Positions 5,525 through 6,280 of a stretch of 6,280 bases of DNA are shown in pieces (the first letter of the stretch is position 1; the number at the start of each line of letters is the position of its first letter). The translations under genes were made by a program, and so were the position numbers. Location: NCBI GenBank assembly GCA_913009215.1, contig CAJVXG010000094.1, positions 1 through 6,280 of the forward strand, in the 5' to 3' direction. This DNA is from an uncultured Gammaproteobacteria bacterium (lineage in GTDB: Bacteria > Pseudomonadota > Gammaproteobacteria > Acidiferrobacterales > CAJVXG01). The notes below the pieces were generated by a model. The model made no database searches and had not been told where the DNA came from. It saw nothing but the letters and a program-made list of their open reading frames with translations.

Positions 5525-6280
5525 CTAAAGTGCCTGTTGCAATGCCGACTGAAAAGCGGCGTTTTCTTCCCCGGTACCAATGGTAACCCGCAGACAATCC
5601 TGTAACAGGGGGTGGGACCCGTGCAGATTTTTTAGCAACACCCCGGATGCCTTGAGTTGTTTAAACACCACAGATGCCGGTTTGGCCTCGGTGCGAAACA
5701 GGATGAAATTGGTGGCGCTGGGCCAGGCGGTAATACCGGCCATATCACCCAGGCTCTTCAGCAAACCATCACGATCCTGTCGAATCCTGGTGGTTTGTTG
5801 TTGCAAAATGTCGGCATGCTGAAAAATAAAATCGGCACTGACCTGTGTCAGAGTACTAATATTGTAGGGTAGTCGCAACTTGTCGAATTCCTGCAACCAT
5901 GCCTTAGGCCCCACCAGTAATCCCAGCCGCAGACCCGCCAGGCCGATCTTTGATACCGTGCGTAGAACCAGCAAATTATCAAACTCGCCCAGTCGGGGCA
6001 TAAAAGAGGCCTCGGTGAATGCCGAATAGGCCTCATCGATAATCACCAGCCCGGGGCTGTTCTTCAGAATGGCTTCAATATCATTTGCAGAAAACAAATT
6101 ACCGCTGGGATTGTTCGGATAGGACAAAAAAATGACCGCCGGTTTTACCTGCTGTATACGGTCCAGAAAGATGGGCAAATCCAGATCAAAGTCTTTACTT
6201 AACGGTAGTCCGACAAACGACATACCCACCGTCCTGGCAATGACCTCATACATAACAAACGTCGGTACCGGCGCCATAAT
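5525..6280 (-). CDS. hisC: Histidinol-phosphate aminotransferase HisC (5' end cut by window edge)
   Basis: PLP-dependent class I/II aminotransferase that converts imidazole-acetol phosphate plus glutamate to histidinol phosphate and 2-oxoglutarate. About 251 residues are visible up to the TAG at 5525-5527. The frame runs off the window edge, and roughly 100 N-terminal residues should lie beyond it. Numbering from the ATG at 6277 (an internal Met, not the start): APVPTFVMYE (2-11), LSYPNNPSGN (51-60) with the PLP-contacting asparagine, VIIDEAYSAF (78-87) with the cofactor-contacting D81 and Y84, RTVSKIGLAGLRLG (106-119) with the Schiff-base lysine K110, and the substrate-carboxylate arginine R230 in LRVTIGT. 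The C-terminus looks complete. It is the most upstream gene seen in the operon; the next gene downstream, hisB, is 311 bp away. Confidence 0.96.
   Translation of the reverse strand: MMAPVPTFVMYEVIARTVGMSFVGLPLSKDFDLDLPIFLDRIQQVKPAVIFLSYPNNPSGNLFSANDIEAILKNSPGLVIIDEAYSAFTEASFMPRLGEFDNLLVLRTVSKIGLAGLRLGLLVGPKAWLQEFDKLRLPYNISTLTQVSADFIFQHADILQQQTTRIRQDRDGLLKSLGDMAGITAWPSATNFILFRTEAKPASVVFKQLKASGVLLKNLHGSHPLLQDCLRVTIGTGEENAAFQSALQQAL

Noticed and set aside
5511..5534. Short direct repeat AAGTGCC at 5511 and 5528 as an insertion footprint
   Set aside because: The second copy lies within the hisC codons for its last residues (QAL) and is only 7 bases. The palindromic TTAA is a better candidate for a target duplication.
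5399..5605. Plus-strand open frame of 68 residues across the foldback element
   Set aside because: It is made of repeat sequence and the antisense of hisC, has no recognisable domain, and repeats of this type often give spurious short proteins.

Overview
The window is a compact, almost entirely coding block on the minus strand. Read in the direction of transcription (high to low coordinate) the order is hisC (5' end cut off by the window edge), hisB, hisH, hisA, hisF, hisI, hisE, tatA, tatB, tatC (3' end cut off). All ten genes share one strand, and most gaps are below 65 bp. The exception is a 311-bp gap between hisC and hisB. The set is consistent with one long transcription unit that joins the second half of histidine biosynthesis to the twin-arginine protein export machinery.

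Organism: the proteins look proteobacterial, most likely gammaproteobacterial. HisB is a monofunctional dehydratase of about 196 residues, not the enterobacterial phosphatase-dehydratase fusion. HisI and HisE are separate proteins, not the fused HisIE of enterics. hisE is followed directly by tatABC, a linkage known from Pseudomonas (hisI-hisE-tatABC) and from betaproteobacterial his operons. I cannot name a genus; a non-enteric, possibly environmental gammaproteobacterium is my best inference.

Region by region: 1-803 is tatC, with a GTG start and no stop before the window edge. 796-1275 is tatB, with an unusual lysine-rich tail. 1314-1562 is tatA. 1608-1925 is hisE, 1959-2351 hisI, 2351-3118 hisF, 3162-3902 hisA, 3915-4562 hisH and 4623-5213 hisB (GTG start). 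5214-5524 is the only non-coding stretch over 300 bp; it holds a 218-bp MITE-like foldback element and a candidate promoter for hisB. 5525-6280 is hisC, partial.

How they work together: HisE and HisI convert phosphoribosyl-ATP to ProFAR, HisA isomerises it to PRFAR, the HisH-HisF glutamine amidotransferase/cyclase makes imidazole-glycerol phosphate plus AICAR, HisB dehydrates this, and HisC transaminates the product to histidinol phosphate. HisG, HisD and a histidinol-phosphate phosphatase are not in the window. TatA, TatB and TatC form the Sec-independent translocase for folded proteins with twin-arginine signals. There is no sign of a novel multi-gene system. The points worth a second look are the foldback element inside the his operon and the histone-like basic tail of TatB opposite an acidic tail on TatC.
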